Origin: Terribium retamae
Lineage (GTDB): Bacteria > Pseudomonadota > Alphaproteobacteria > Rhizobiales > Rhizobiaceae
Reading direction: 5' to 3'
NCBI RefSeq assembly: GCF_022347545.1
Contig: NZ_JAKREW010000001.1
Coordinates: forward strand, 620,001 to 684,000
DNA: 64,000 nucleotides
A program made the position numbers and the translations under genes. The notes under the pieces were generated by a model. It was not told where the DNA came from, made no database searches, and was given only the letters and a program-made list of their open reading frames with translations. The stretch's first letter is position 1. Every line of letters begins with the position of its first letter. This document shows, one piece after another, positions 50,183-59,924 of the stretch.

Positions 50183-52978
50183 TCAGACTTCCCCACCCTC
50201 ATTGCCGTCGCTTTCAGCAGGATTTTCGTTTCCTTCCGCGGCTTCCTCGTCGCCACCCTCATCTTCGCCTTGCGGCTCGGAGATGCGTTCCACCGACACC
50301 ACCTTTTCACCTTCGGCGGTGTTGAAAATTGTGACACCCTTGGTGGCGCGGCTGGCGAAGCGGATATCGTGCACAGGCACGCGGATGACCTGACCGCCGT
50401 CGGAAACCAGCATGATCTGGTCGTCGTTGCCGATCGGAAATGCCGCGACAAGCGGACCGATCTCACCCACCTTCGAGACGTCGGTGGCGCGGATACCCTT
50501 GCCACCACGGCTGGTCAGGCGGAAGTCATAAGACGAAGACCGCTTGCCGTAGCCATATTCGGTAACGGTGAGCACGAACTGTTCGTGCTGCCTGAGGAAT
50601 TCGTAGCGCTCATCGGAAAGCTGGGCTTCCTCCGAAACTTCCTCGTTGGTCAGCGCGACCTCTTCCTCTTCTCCAGCGCCCGCGAGGCGACGCTCGGCCA
50701 CGGAACGTTTCAAATAGGCCGCACGCTCTGCCGGATCCGCGTCGACATGTTCGATGATCGCCATCGAGATGGCGCTATCACCTTCAGCGAGATTGATGCC
50801 CCTCACCCCCTGTGACGAGCGGCCTGCGAAGACGCGCACGTCGGAAACCGGGAAGCGGATGCACTGGCCGCTGTTCGCGGTGAGCAGAACGTCGTCATTG
50901 TCGGTACAGGTTTCGACCGCGAGGATGGCATCGCCCTCCTCGTCGAACTTCATCGCGATCTTGCCGTTACGCTTGACGTCGACGAAGTCCGACAGCTTGT
51001 TACGGCGCACAGTACCGCGCGTGGTGGCGAACATGACGTCCAGTTCGCCCCAGCTCGACTCGTCCTCAGGCAACGGCATGATGGCAGTGATACGGTCGCC
51101 GTTCTCGATCGGGAGCATGTTGATCAGCGCCTTGCCACGAGATTGGGGGTTACCGATCGGCAGGCGCCAGACCTTCTCCTTGTAGACGATGCCGCGCGAG
51201 GAAAAGAACAGGATCGGCGTGTGCGTGTTGGCTACGAACAGTCGCGTGACGAAATCCTCGTCCTTGGTCGACATGCCCGAGCGACCCTTGCCGCCGCGGC
51301 GCTGCGCCCGGTAGAGCGAGAGAGGCACACGCTTGATGTAGCCCGAATGCGAGACCGTGACGACCATATCCTCGCGCGGGATGAGGTCCTCGTCCTCCAT
51401 GTCGGAGCCGGCATCGGTGATCTCGGTACGGCGCGGCGTGCCGAACTCGTCGCGGACGGCGATAAGCTCGTCCTTGACGATCTGCTGGATGCGCGCGCGG
51501 GATGCCAGAATATCGAGGTAATCGGCGATTTCGGCGCCGATCTTGTTCAATTCGTCGGCGATCTCGTCACGCCCCAGAGCGGTCAGGCGCTGCAGGCGCA
51601 GTTCGAGGATGGCACGAGCCTGTTCCTCGGAGAGATTGTAAGTGCCGTCCTCGTTGATGCGATGACGCGGGTCGTCGATCAGGCGGATCAGCCCCTCCAC
51701 ATCGGCAGCCGGCCAGCGGCGCGTCATCAACTGGTCGCGCGCCGATTGAGGATCCGGCGCGTTGCGGATCAGCTTGATGACTTCGTCGATGTTTGCGACG
51801 GCGATGGCCAGGCCGACCAGGACGTGGGCGCGGTCGCGCGCCTTGCGCAGCAGGAACTTGGTACGCCGGCTGATGACTTCCTCGCGGAAAGCCACGAAGG
51901 CACGCAGCATGTCGAGCAGCGTCATCACTTCCGGCTTGCCGCCGTTGAGCGCCACCATATTGGCGCCGAACGAGGTCTGCAGCGGCGTGAAGCGATAAAG
52001 CTGGTTGAGGATCACCTCGGTATTGGCGTCGCGCTTCAGTTCGATCACCACGCGATAGCCTTGGCGATCGCTCTCGTCGCGGATGTCGGAGATGCCTTCG
52101 ATGCGTTTCTCGCGCACCAGTTCGGCCATCTTCTCGATCATCGAGGCCTTGTTCACCTGATAGGGAACCTCTGTGATGACGATGGCTTCGCGATCGCCGC
52201 GCATTTCCTCGACATGCACCTTGCCGCGCATGACGACCGAACCACGGCCGGACGAATAGGCATTGTAGATGCCGGAGCGGCCAAGGATAAGGCCGCCGGT
52301 CGGGAAGTCCGGGCCGGGAATGATCTCCATCATCTCGGTCAGGTCGATGGCCGGGTTTTCCATGACGGCGATAGCGCCGTTACAGACCTCCACCAGATTG
52401 TGCGGCGGGATGTTCGTCGCCATGCCGACGGCGATACCGCCGGCACCGTTGACCAGCAGTGCCGGGAAACGCGCAGGCAGGACACGCGGCTCCTGCCCGG
52501 ACGCATCATAGGTATCCTGGAAATCGACAGTATCCTTGTCGATGTCTTCCAGCAATTCGTGCGCGACCTTGGTCAGGCGCGATTCCGTATAACGCATCGC
52601 CGCCGGCGGATCGCCATCGATCGAGCCGAAATTGCCCTGTCCATCGATGAGCGGAACGCGCATCGACCAGTCCTGCGCCATGCGCACCAAGGCGTCGTAG
52701 ATCGAAGCGTCGCCATGCGGATGGTATTTACCCATCACGTCGGCGACCGGACGCGCCGACTTCACATATTTGCGGTTCCAATGATAGCCGCTCTCATGCG
52801 AGGCAAACAGGATGCGCCGGTGCACCGGTTTCATGCCGTCGCGCACGTCGGGCAACGCGCGACTGACGATCACGCTCATGGCGTAATCGAGATAGCTGCG
52901 CTGCATCTCCTCGATGATGGAAATCGGCTCGATGCCTGAAGGACCCTCAGGCCCCTGCGGTGTTTTCTGGTCGGTCAA
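50183..52978 (-). CDS. gyrA: DNA gyrase subunit A
   Basis: GyrA of about 931 aa, the breakage-rejoining subunit that supercoils DNA with GyrB. The catalytic Tyr is in [10 protein letters not shown] (near residue 130), and the GyrA box appears as [10 protein letters not shown], followed by the beta-pinwheel C-terminal domain and an acidic tail. In the quinolone region [15 protein letters not shown], Ala91 replaces the Ser83 of E. coli. No ATG start fits: TTG at 52978 (start of TDQKTP) or TTG at 52990 are both possible, neither with a clear ribosome-binding site. Confidence 0.95.
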   Translation of the reverse strand: MTDQKTPQGPEGPSGIEPISIIEEMQRSYLDYAMSVIVSRALPDVRDGMKPVHRRILFASHESGYHWNRKYVKSARPVADVMGKYHPHGDASIYDALVRMAQDWSMRVPLIDGQGNFGSIDGDPPAAMRYTESRLTKVAHELLEDIDKDTVDFQDTYDASGQEPRVLPARFPALLVNGAGGIAVGMATNIPPHNLVEVCNGAIAVMENPAIDLTEMMEIIPGPDFPTGGLILGRSGIYNAYSSGRGSVVMRGKVHVEEMRGDREAIVITEVPYQVNKASMIEKMAELVREKRIEGISDIRDESDRQGYRVVIELKRDANTEVILNQLYRFTPLQTSFGANMVALNGGKPEVMTLLDMLRAFVAFREEVISRRTKFLLRKARDRAHVLVGLAIAVANIDEVIKLIRNAPDPQSARDQLMTRRWPAADVEGLIRLIDDPRHRINEDGTYNLSEEQARAILELRLQRLTALGRDEIADELNKIGAEIADYLDILASRARIQQIVKDELIAVRDEFGTPRRTEITDAGSDMEDEDLIPREDMVVTVSHSGYIKRVPLSLYRAQRRGGKGRSGMSTKDEDFVTRLFVANTHTPILFFSSRGIVYKEKVWRLPIGNPQSRGKALINMLPIENGDRITAIMPLPEDESSWGELDVMFATTRGTVRRNKLSDFVDVKRNGKIAMKFDEEGDAILAVETCTDNDDVLLTANSGQCIRFPVSDVRVFAGRSSQGVRGINLAEGDSAISMAIIEHVDADPAERAAYLKRSVAERRLAGAGEEEEVALTNEEVSEEAQLSDERYEFLRQHEQFVLTVTEYGYGKRSSSYDFRLTSRGGKGIRATDVSKVGEIGPLVAAFPIGNDDQIMLVSDGGQVIRVPVHDIRFASRATKGVTIFNTAEGEKVVSVERISEPQGEDEGGDEEAAEGNENPAESDGNEGGEV

Positions 52979-53250
52979 AATGGATCGCAATCAATTGGGA
53001 ATCACTGGCCTCTTATATAGGAAAGACGGGCCATTCTCCAATGCGAGAGCGAGGTTTTTCACCAACGAACCGATGTTTTCCAGCGCTTATTTTTGAAGTC
53101 TTTTCAAAGAGATAGCCAGAGCCCGGAAAGACGGCACCGATGAAGCTCGAGAGATTGTGGCAGCCGTGTGAAATGCGCCCGCCCCTTGCCGCTGCCCTAC
53201 CGGCGAAATCCCTCCCTCAACCATCCAAGGTTGCGACGGATTTTTGCCCC

Positions 53251-54102
53251 TTACACACGTAGCCGGCGCAGTTCCGGAACAGGCCGGCTGGATAACCTGT
53301 ATTCGCTCGGCGTTTGCCCCATCACTCTCCGGAAACGGCGATTGAAGGTGGATAAATCTCCAAAACCGGCCTCGAAGGCGATCCTCGAAACCGCATCTCC
53401 GGCGATCCGCAACCGGACGGCAGCGCGATGCAATCTTGTCCTCAGCAGAAACTGATAAGGGGTCAGGCCAACGATCGCGCGGAATGAACGCAGGAAATGA
53501 TATGGGCTGGTCGCAGCCTTGCCTGCCAAGTCGGACAGCGACAGATGCTCCTCGCTTTGTGACTCTATTAGGCGTATCGCTTCCGCGACCCGCTTTTCAT
53601 CGCGTTGGCTGACTTTTACCGGTCTTCTTGGCGATCCGGTCGTCAAAGTCGCGGTAGCACCTGCCAGTCGCAACGCGACCTCCTCCAATTCCTTGGCGTC
53701 ACCTTCACTGCGCGCGACTTCGGCATCCGCAAGAAGTGCAGCAAGCTCCGGCCGCGCCGGCAGGTTCGGTGCATCGAACTTCATGTGCCTGGCGCCAGGC
53801 ACAGTCGCCATAACGCTTTCCAATGCCTCAGGAGAGAATTGGAAGGACAGGCAATGGTCGCCATTGCTGTGCTCGTGCCCGCATTCGAAACAGGTCTTTG
53901 CGTTGCCGAGCAGCAAAGAGCCTGGCGTCATGACCGCCGCTCCTTGGTTCGAGCGGTAACGAAAGGTCCCGCGCATGACGGCCGCGACACAGAACGAGCC
54001 GTGCTCTTCCTCGAACGGGCGCTCGTCCACCGCCGCCGTACAAACAATGTCGGCAACGCTCCATCCGGACCCTTGGGCAAGTATCCGTACCTGCTGGCTC
54101 AT
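53251..54102 (-). CDS. AraC family transcriptional regulator
   Basis: Regulator of 283 aa. The N-terminal cupin-like sensor (SFCVAAVMRGTFRYRSNQGAAVMTPGSLLLGNAKTCFECGHEH) has Cys and His residues that could bind metal or sense redox. The C-terminal double helix-turn-helix runs RVAEAIRLIESQSEEHLSLSDLAGKAATSPYHFLRSFRAIVGLTPYQFLLRTRLHRAAVRL to FGDLSTFNRRFRRVMGQTPSEYR. It is divergent from the gene at 54187, which it may control. Confidence 0.88.
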   Translation of the reverse strand: MSQQVRILAQGSGWSVADIVCTAAVDERPFEEEHGSFCVAAVMRGTFRYRSNQGAAVMTPGSLLLGNAKTCFECGHEHSNGDHCLSFQFSPEALESVMATVPGARHMKFDAPNLPARPELAALLADAEVARSEGDAKELEEVALRLAGATATLTTGSPRRPVKVSQRDEKRVAEAIRLIESQSEEHLSLSDLAGKAATSPYHFLRSFRAIVGLTPYQFLLRTRLHRAAVRLRIAGDAVSRIAFEAGFGDLSTFNRRFRRVMGQTPSEYRLSSRPVPELRRLRV

Positions 54103-54186
54103 CGTCGGGATTTAGCAATTTTTCCCAAGCCCAGACAGCAGGCAAGCGCTATGCCGCTGATGTCTCCTGACAGGTTCGAGGTTGCT

Positions 54187-54714
54187 ATGCATCGCCCAAA
54201 CTCCTTCGCCGAGGCCCTACACGCGTCGGAGCCCTTCTCCGCCCATGTTGATAAGCTCGCGCTCTACGGCCGGTTTGTCGGAGCATGGAGTTTCGACGCC
54301 AAACGTTGGACCGATGAGGGCAAGCTGCTCACCGGTCGCGGCGAAATCCATTTCGGCTGGGCGCTGGAGGGACGGGCGATCCAGGACGTTTGGATCCTGC
54401 CTGCGCGCGACGCTGGCCCCTCGCCTGAACTCGGCCCCTGGAAATTTTATGGCACGACTCTTCGGGTCTATGACCCCGGCATCGATGCCTGGCATATCCT
54501 GTGGAGCGATCCGCGCACGCAATACTACAGTCGACAGACAGGCCGTTCCGACGGTGCGGACATCGTCCAGCTCGGCAGCGATGACAGCGGAACAAGAACT
54601 CGCTGGCGCTTTACCGAAATCAGCGACCATTCGTTCCGCTGGCTTGGGGAGCGTGCCAGTGATGAAGGAGACTGGCATCTGCAAGTGGAATTCCTGGCGC
54701 GACGCATCGCGTGA
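54187..54714 (+). CDS. Conserved hypothetical protein (DUF1579/SnoaL-like beta protein)
   Basis: Soluble protein of 175 aa: LYGRFVGAWSFDAKRWTDEGKLLTGRGEIHFGWALEGRAIQDVWILP, then GTTLRVYDPGIDAWHILWSDPRTQYYSRQTGR and WRFTEISDHSFRWLGERASDEG. The alternating strand pattern suggests a lipocalin-like barrel. The ATG at 54187 follows GAGG; upstream Met codons at 54151 and 54160 are possible. It is divergent from the AraC gene and followed 36 bases later by a VOC gene, perhaps in one operon. Confidence 0.72.
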   Translation: MHRPNSFAEALHASEPFSAHVDKLALYGRFVGAWSFDAKRWTDEGKLLTGRGEIHFGWALEGRAIQDVWILPARDAGPSPELGPWKFYGTTLRVYDPGIDAWHILWSDPRTQYYSRQTGRSDGADIVQLGSDDSGTRTRWRFTEISDHSFRWLGERASDEGDWHLQVEFLARRIA

Positions 54715-54750
54715 TCTCCCTTTTAAAAACAACTCAAAGCGAGGTTCAAA

Positions 54751-55128
54751 GTGCTCGACCATGTCTCTATCGGCGTTGCAGACCAATCCCGCTCCAAGAC
54801 CTTCTATGACGCTGTCCTGGCCCCGCTCGGCTATTCGTGCCTCAGTGAATTTCCGGGTTCGCTGGGTTACGGTCGCGACGGCGTCTCTCTCTGGATTCTC
54901 CAAACTGACCGGCCGGTGCCGGCCGATATGGCATCGGGTCTTCATTTCTGCTTTGCCGCACCAAACCGGAACAGTGTTCGTGCCTTCCACGCAGCAGCAC
55001 TTGCTCATGGCGGCGACGACAATGGCGAGGCCGGCCTGCGCGCCGATTATGGCGACGGCTATTTCGCGGCCTTTGCCATCGATCCTGACGGCTACAGAAT
55101 AGAGGCCTATTGCAGTTCAGACGACTAA
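54751..55128 (+). CDS. VOC family protein (glyoxalase/bleomycin-resistance fold)
   Basis: Protein of 125 aa: LDHVSIGVADQSRSKTFYDAVLAPLGYSCL opens the first beta-alpha-beta-beta-beta unit (metal ligand candidate His3), and YFAAFAIDPDGYRIEAYC closes the second with the usual Glu. The start is GTG at 54751 after an AGCGAGG site. The substrate is unknown. Confidence 0.88.
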   Translation: MLDHVSIGVADQSRSKTFYDAVLAPLGYSCLSEFPGSLGYGRDGVSLWILQTDRPVPADMASGLHFCFAAPNRNSVRAFHAAALAHGGDDNGEAGLRADYGDGYFAAFAIDPDGYRIEAYCSSDD

Positions 55129-55212
55129 CGCCGATTGTTGCCTGACTGAGCGTTGGCAACTCCCTCATAATAGCGCTACCAATGATCCGGTTGCGCCGAG
55201 AGAGGGAACGGC

Positions 55213-55842
55213 ATGCCGAGCTACGAAAGCCTCTTCAACGCCTTCGTGACACTGCTCGTGACCATAGACCCACCAGGGCTCGCGCCGCTTTTTCTCGCGG
55301 TGACCCGAGGCATGAACAGGGAGCAGCGCAGCCAGGTATCGGTTCGCGCTTCGATCATCGGTTTTCTGGTCATCGCGCTGTTTGCAGTGGCTGGCGCTTC
55401 GATCCTATCGGTATTCGGCATCACTCTGCCGGCCTTCCGTGTGGCCGGCGGCTTCCTGCTGTTCTTCATCGCCTTCGAGATGGTTTTCGAACGTCGGCAG
55501 GATCGCAAAGAAAAAAGCGCGGATGTAGCGATCACCAAGGATCACATCCACAACATCGCGGCTTTTCCGCTGGCCATCCCACTGATCGCCGGCCCTGGCG
55601 CCATCTCGGCCACCGTCCTGCTGTCGAGTTCGTTTCAAGGTATCGGCGGTCAGTTGGCGTTGCTCGCCATCATCCTGGCCTGCCTGCTCATCACCTATCT
55701 GGTGTTCGTGTTGGCGGAACGCATCGACGGAATTCTCGGACAGACCGGACGCTCGATCCTGACCAGACTGCTCGGAGTGATCCTGGCCGCGCTGGCTGTC
55801 CAGTTCGTAGCCGACGGCATCAAGGCCTTGGCCGCGGGCTGA
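55213..55842 (+). CDS. MarC family membrane protein
   Basis: Protein of 209 aa with six hydrophobic segments and the MarC landmarks TIDPPGLAPLFLAVTRGM, FRVAGGFLLFFIAFEMVF and AAFPLAIPLIAGPGAISATVLL. It is an inner-membrane protein of unknown transport role. MarC was once tied to antibiotic resistance but is not now considered a resistance protein. It is monocistronic. Confidence 0.92.
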   Translation: MPSYESLFNAFVTLLVTIDPPGLAPLFLAVTRGMNREQRSQVSVRASIIGFLVIALFAVAGASILSVFGITLPAFRVAGGFLLFFIAFEMVFERRQDRKEKSADVAITKDHIHNIAAFPLAIPLIAGPGAISATVLLSSSFQGIGGQLALLAIILACLLITYLVFVLAERIDGILGQTGRSILTRLLGVILAALAVQFVADGIKALAAG

Positions 55843-55899
55843 TCGCTTCCCAACGGCGTGATCGAACCGGCAAGATCGATCAGACGCCAATCAGCGCGG

Positions 55900-56346
55900 T
55901 CATACACCGGCCGGGCTAGGCAATTGTGCAGCCGTATCGATTACTTCGAAGTCGTGCGTCACCGTCGCTGTCTTGCCCATCATTATGGACGCGGAGCAGT
56001 ATTTTTCCGCCGACAGCTGAACCGCGCGCTTGACCTTGTCGTGTGACAAATTTTTGCCCTTGACGATGAAGTGCATATGGATGCGCGTGAAAACCTTCGG
56101 ATCCGTCGGCGCACGATCGGAATCCAGCTCCACAACACAATCCTCGACCTGCTCGCGCCCCTTTTCCAAAATGTGCACGACGTCGATGGCCGAGCAGCCG
56201 CCAGTTCCGATCAAGAGCAATTCCATCGGGCTTGGGCCGGGGGTCTTGCCGTCGTCGCCATACGTCGTGCCGAGAACCAGCTTGTGACCACTCGCAGACT
56301 CGCCCACGAAGGTACGCCCCTCGACCCATTTGATACGCGCCTTCAT
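55900..56346 (-). CDS. OsmC family protein (peroxiredoxin-like)
   Basis: Protein of 148 aa with the two redox cysteines of OsmC/Ohr proteins, in LLIGTGGCSAIDVVHILEKGRE and RAVQLSAEKYCSASIMM. The ATG at 56346 (MKARIKWVEGRTF) begins the domain; the upstream extension to 56472 belongs to the neighbouring gene in another frame. It most resembles the YhfA-type branch. It is 28 bases downstream of the exported nucleosidase gene, so they may be co-transcribed. Confidence 0.9.
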   Translation of the reverse strand: MKARIKWVEGRTFVGESASGHKLVLGTTYGDDGKTPGPSPMELLLIGTGGCSAIDVVHILEKGREQVEDCVVELDSDRAPTDPKVFTRIHMHFIVKGKNLSHDKVKRAVQLSAEKYCSASIMMGKTATVTHDFEVIDTAAQLPSPAGV

Positions 56347-56374
56347 CCTCGTGTCCTTACCTGCCTCAACCGCC

Positions 56375-57289
56375 CTACGGCATTTCTGCCAGCAAAGCCT
56401 TGACCACATTGGCCGAATTCGTTGACGCCAGCGCCATGAAAGTCGCCATCTGATTGGCGCCTTCTCCGCCACCGGCGAGATCCGACAGGCTCCGCACCGC
56501 CAGGAACGGAACCCCGTTGCTGTAGGTCACATGCGCGACCGCAGCACTTTCCATGTCGAGCACTTTGGCGTCGAAGGTCCTGTGCACATAGTCGCGAAAC
56601 TCGGCATTGTCGACGAAAGCCTGGCCCGAAACACCGTTGCCGCCGACGATGATCTTCGGCGGTTTGGCAAGGCATTTGTTTTCCGGTGCGCATGCTTGCA
56701 GGTCGAGCTTGGCCGCAACCTTGCGAGCCACCTCCAGCAATGCTGGATCGGATGAGAACCAGAACTTCGTCTCCTCGCCGCCCTTGCGGGTGACAGTCAC
56801 CGAACGCGGCACGATCATTCCGTAACCGGCAAATTGATCCTTGGAGATGAAGGGCGGAATTTCGTAACCATCGCCGACTTTGCGCGCGAAAACCGCCTCG
56901 AGATATTCCCCCCACCGATCCGCAACGACGACGTCGCCTATGTTGAGCGCAGGGTCAACGCCACCGGCGATGCCTGAAAATATCACGGAGGTCACGACAA
57001 AGCGGTCGAGCGCCGACTGCGTGGTCATTGCCGCGTTGACCATGCTGACACCGCTGAGGAACAGCACGACATCCTTGCCGGCGAGCTTTCCAGTGATGAA
57101 TTTGCGCCCGTTGATTTCGTGTTCGACCTGATCGGAGAGATCGGCCTGGAGAGAGATCCATTCGGGTGGAAAGGCAGAAACGACCGCGATGCGTGGTTTG
57201 TCATCAAGCCGCTCCGCTGCCGAAACGGCAGCGGACAACGCAGCGAAGAACAGCAGGCCGAACGTCATCACGCGTGCGAAGGCACTCAT
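56375..57289 (-). CDS. Exported MTA/SAH nucleosidase-like protein
   Basis: Phosphorylase-superfamily protein of 304 aa (PNP_UDP_1 fold). A signal peptide (MTFGLLFFAALSAAVSAA) precedes RIAVVSAFPPEWISLQADL. Core motifs are VVLFLSGVSMVNAAMTTQSALDRF, VIFSGIAGGVDPALNIGDVVVADRW and VLDMESAAVAHVTYSNGVPFLAVRSLSDLA. The DMESAA motif fits nucleosidases acting on methylthioadenosine or S-adenosylhomocysteine. Cytoplasmic enzymes of this type lack a signal peptide, so a periplasmic purine-scavenging role is likely. Confidence 0.82.
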   Translation of the reverse strand: MSAFARVMTFGLLFFAALSAAVSAAERLDDKPRIAVVSAFPPEWISLQADLSDQVEHEINGRKFITGKLAGKDVVLFLSGVSMVNAAMTTQSALDRFVVTSVIFSGIAGGVDPALNIGDVVVADRWGEYLEAVFARKVGDGYEIPPFISKDQFAGYGMIVPRSVTVTRKGGEETKFWFSSDPALLEVARKVAAKLDLQACAPENKCLAKPPKIIVGGNGVSGQAFVDNAEFRDYVHRTFDAKVLDMESAAVAHVTYSNGVPFLAVRSLSDLAGGGEGANQMATFMALASTNSANVVKALLAEMP

Positions 57290-57335
57290 GTCACAGTTCC
57301 TCGCCAGATCATCATGTCAGGGCTGTCGGCAGAAA

Positions 57336-57869
57336 TCAGAACGGGATTTCGTCGTCCAGTTCGCGCGAACCGCCACCCCCACCGCCGCGATTGCCGTTCC
57401 CGCCGCCAAAGCCACCGCCGGAGCTGCGACCGCCACCGAAATCACTGGGGCCGGATTGACCGAAGCTGTCACGGTTGCCGCCGGAATAACCGACCTGGCC
57501 GCCTTCGCCCTGCCCACCGCGCGCATCGAGCATCTGCAATTCACCACGGAACTTCTGCAGCACGACTTCGGTCGTATAGCGCTCCTGGCCGCTCTGGTCC
57601 TGCCATTTACGCGTCTGCAATTGGCCCTCGACATAAACCTTCATGCCCTTCTTCAGATATTGCTCGGCCACCTTGGCGAGTTGGTCATTGAAGATCACGA
57701 CATTGTGCCACTCGGTTTTTTCCTTGCGCTCGCCCGAATTCTTGTCGCGCCAGGTTTCCGATGTGGCGACACGGATATTGACGACCGGGTCACCCGAATT
57801 CAGCCGGCGGATTTCAGGGTCCGCGCCCAGATTGCCCACCAAAATGACCTTGTTGACGCTACCAGCCAT
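57336..57869 (-). CDS. ssb: Single-stranded DNA-binding protein
   Basis: SSB of 177 aa. The N-terminal OB fold is [57 protein letters not shown] Gly-rich linker follows, and the conserved acidic tip is DDEIPF, which recruits repair and replication partners. The ATG at 57869 follows GGAGA. A LexA-type box lies about 100 bases upstream, so expression is probably SOS-inducible. Confidence 0.95.
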   Translation of the reverse strand: MAGSVNKVILVGNLGADPEIRRLNSGDPVVNIRVATSETWRDKNSGERKEKTEWHNVVIFNDQLAKVAEQYLKKGMKVYVEGQLQTRKWQDQSGQERYTTEVVLQKFRGELQMLDARGGQGEGGQVGYSGGNRDSFGQSGPSDFGGGRSSGGGFGGGNGNRGGGGGGSRELDDEIPF

Positions 57870-57967
57870 CACACATCTCCGCGCTCATCCGAAACCAATT
57901 CTCGCCGCACCATATAGGCTGGGTGACCTGCCCGCCTCCACGGACACGCCTTTCCCACAAGGTTTTT

Positions 57968-57982
57968 GTTCTATTTATGTTC
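57968..57982 (-). promoter_or_regulatory. SOS (LexA) box upstream of ssb
   Basis: GTTC, seven bases, GTTC (57968-57971 and 57979-57982), an exact match to the alphaproteobacterial LexA box. It lies in an AT-rich promoter-like stretch upstream of ssb. Confidence 0.85.
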
Positions 57983-58077
57983 TAATTCTTAATACACCGA
58001 CTTGTCAAGGAATGTCAGCAAAGACGCTTGTGTAAACGTATTTCTGAAGCTTGCGCGGAAAGGCTATTGCCAAATCT

Positions 58078-58093
58078 ATAAGTATCCACTTAT
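58078..58093 (+). promoter_or_regulatory. Candidate operator of the ArsR-SRPBCC operon
   Basis: Perfect inverted repeat ATAAGT (58078-58083) and ACTTAT (58088-58093) around ATCC. It ends ten bases before the ArsR start codon, overlapping the likely promoter, which suggests autorepression. Confidence 0.6.
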
Positions 58094-58102
58094 GCTTTTG
58101 AC

Positions 58103-58417
58103 ATGATCGAATCCGAAATCTTCAAAGCCCTGGCCGACCCTACCCGCCGCGCGCTGTTCGAACGACTTGCCGCAGACGAGATGACCGTTTCTGAATTGCG
58201 TACTGGCACACCCATCTCGCAGCCTGCCGTCTCGCAGCACCTCGCGGTGTTGCGCAATGCCGGACTGGTGAGTGAGCGACGCGTCGGACGCAACGCCTTC
58301 TACCGGGCCGACCCGGAAGGGCTGTCACCGCTATTCACTTGGGTCGAACGCTACCGCGCCTTCTGGCCTGAGCGCATCGAAAGGCTGAAGACCGTGCTGA
58401 AGGAGATGGATCAATGA
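58103..58417 (+). CDS. ArsR family transcriptional regulator
   Basis: Winged-helix regulator of 104 aa: IFKALADPTRRALFERLAADEMTVSELRTGTPISQPAVSQHLAVLRNAGLVSERRVGRNAFYRADPEGLSPL. No metal-binding Cys cluster is present, so it is not a metal sensor but the type paired with SRPBCC proteins. Its last bases overlap the start of the next gene (ATGA). A palindrome directly upstream is the probable operator. Confidence 0.9.
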   Translation: MIESEIFKALADPTRRALFERLAADEMTVSELRTGTPISQPAVSQHLAVLRNAGLVSERRVGRNAFYRADPEGLSPLFTWVERYRAFWPERIERLKTVLKEMDQ

Positions 58418-58881
58418 CCCATGAAAAACCTTGCCACGAAGACATCGTTCTCGAATGCGATTTGCCGCAGGCACCGGAAAAGGTGTGGCGTGCGCTTACC
58501 GAGCCGGAAATCGTCGCCGCCTGGCTGATGCCGAACGACATCAAAGCCGAAACGGGGCATCGTTTTTCGCTCGGGGCTGAAGGCCGCATCGATTGCAAGG
58601 TTCTTGATGCAGAGCCCGGAAGGCTGCTGCGCTATTCCTGGCGCGAGCAAGGCACCGCGGGATCGGAGCAGGCGCAAGGCTTCGCCAGCGTGGTTACTTT
58701 CGAATTGGAACCTTCGGCAAGCGGCGGAACGCATTTACGTGTCGTCCATGACGGTTTCGTCGCAATCACGACAATGGCCTGCAGCATCGCCGGTGCCAAA
58801 TGCAGCGTCACCATCAATGCGTTGAAGAACAACAAACCGCTCGCCATTACCAATGCACCACAATGGCGCATGGCGGCCTGA
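58414..58881 (+). CDS. SRPBCC domain protein (AHSA1-like)
   Basis: Protein of 155 aa of the START/AHSA1 superfamily: [43 protein letters not shown], then [10 protein letters not shown] and [12 protein letters not shown]. The fold has a hydrophobic ligand cavity. It is translationally coupled to the ArsR gene and followed 16 bases later by a ClpP-like gene. The role is unknown. Confidence 0.88.
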   Translation: MTHEKPCHEDIVLECDLPQAPEKVWRALTEPEIVAAWLMPNDIKAETGHRFSLGAEGRIDCKVLDAEPGRLLRYSWREQGTAGSEQAQGFASVVTFELEPSASGGTHLRVVHDGFVAITTMACSIAGAKCSVTINALKNNKPLAITNAPQWRMAA

Positions 58882-58897
58882 ACCGAGAAGGAACAAG

Positions 58898-59506
58898 ATG
58901 ATGTCCGGCATTGCCAACCTCGTGCCCATGGTGATCGAGCAGTCGAGCCGCGGCGAACGCTCCTTCGACATTTTCTCCCGGCTGCTGCGCGAGCGCATCA
59001 TTTTCGTCAACGGCCAGATCGAGGACAACATGGCCGCAATCATCTGCGCGCAGTTGCTCACGCTGGAGGCAGACAATCCCGAGAAGGAGGTGTCGCTTTA
59101 CATCAACTCTCCAGGTGGCGTGGTGAGTTCCGGCTTCGCCATCTACGACACGATGCGTTACATCTCTTGCCCGATATCCACGGTCTGCATGGGCTTTGCT
59201 GCCTCCATGGGTTCGTTCCTGCTGATGGCTGGCGACGCCGGTCGACGCATCGCCCTTCCCAACAGCAAGATCGTGCTGCACCAGCCGCTAGGCGGCTTCC
59301 AGGGCCAGGCATCCGACATCCAGCGTCACGCCGAGGACATCCTGAAAACCAAGCGACAGATGATCGACCTGTACGCCCGGCATTGCGGCCGCACCACCGG
59401 GGAGGTCGAGGCCACGCTCGACCGCGACCATTTCATGAATGCCGAGGAAGCCAAGGCTTGGGGGCTGGTCGACCATGTTTATGACTCGCGAAAACGGGCA
59501 GCGTGA
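58898..59506 (+). CDS. ATP-dependent Clp protease proteolytic subunit paralog
   Basis: ClpP of 202 aa. Catalytic Ser is in [14 protein letters not shown], His in [26 protein letters not shown], and an Asp is available near the C-terminus ([21 protein letters not shown]). The oxyanion Gly-rich stretch [11 protein letters not shown] is present. The ATGATG at 58898 follows AAGGA. Unlike the main clpP, it has no clpX or tig neighbour and rides behind ArsR-SRPBCC, so it is probably a secondary ClpP. Confidence 0.9.
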   Translation: MMSGIANLVPMVIEQSSRGERSFDIFSRLLRERIIFVNGQIEDNMAAIICAQLLTLEADNPEKEVSLYINSPGGVVSSGFAIYDTMRYISCPISTVCMGFAASMGSFLLMAGDAGRRIALPNSKIVLHQPLGGFQGQASDIQRHAEDILKTKRQMIDLYARHCGRTTGEVEATLDRDHFMNAEEAKAWGLVDHVYDSRKRAA

Positions 59507-59581
59507 AGTCCCAGATCATCTGACTAATAGAAGGTTGAGCCGGCACTGGTCGTGTCGGTTCATTACGCTTATGTTCCGGCG

Positions 59582-59857
59582 ATGACCTCTATGGCCGCCC
59601 CTGCACTCGCAACTCTCGTGATAATCCTCTCGGCTTCGGCAGCATTGGCCGGAGACACGGGCAAACAGGTGCAAAAGCCGCTGCCCGGTGTCAACGGAGG
59701 CTACAGCATCGTCAAGCCGGCAGCCCCGCAACCTGAACCGGACGATTACGACCCCGCCACAGGTCGTCAGTTCAAGATCGGCAATATGGATGTACGGATT
59801 TCCGGATCGGTGACCGTGGATATCGGTGCTGGTGATATTTCCACACCACGACGCTGA
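59582..59857 (+). CDS. Small exported protein
   Basis: Protein of 91 aa with a signal peptide (MAAPALATLVIILSASAALAGD) and a short mature part with a proline-rich stretch (KPAAPQPEPDDYDPATGRQFKIGNMDVRISGSVTVDIGAGD). The ATG at 59582 is preferred over a GTG at 59552. An intrinsic terminator follows. No family is recognised. Confidence 0.65.
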   Translation: MTSMAAPALATLVIILSASAALAGDTGKQVQKPLPGVNGGYSIVKPAAPQPEPDDYDPATGRQFKIGNMDVRISGSVTVDIGAGDISTPRR

Positions 59858-59887
59858 ATTAGAGCCGGTGCATTGACCAATAAGAAC

Positions 59888-59924
59888 AGCCCCGCCGCAG
59901 CGTTTGCATGCGGACGGGGCTTTT
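59888..59924 (+). terminator. Intrinsic terminator after the small exported protein
   Basis: Stem of AGCCCCG plus CCGCA with TGCGG plus CGGGGCT (one bulged A), followed by TTTT. Confidence 0.82.

Noticed and set aside
51143..52939. 598-codon plus-strand frame opposite gyrA
   Set aside because: Antisense shadow of a conserved gene in GC-rich DNA, with His/Asp/Arg-rich composition and no family.
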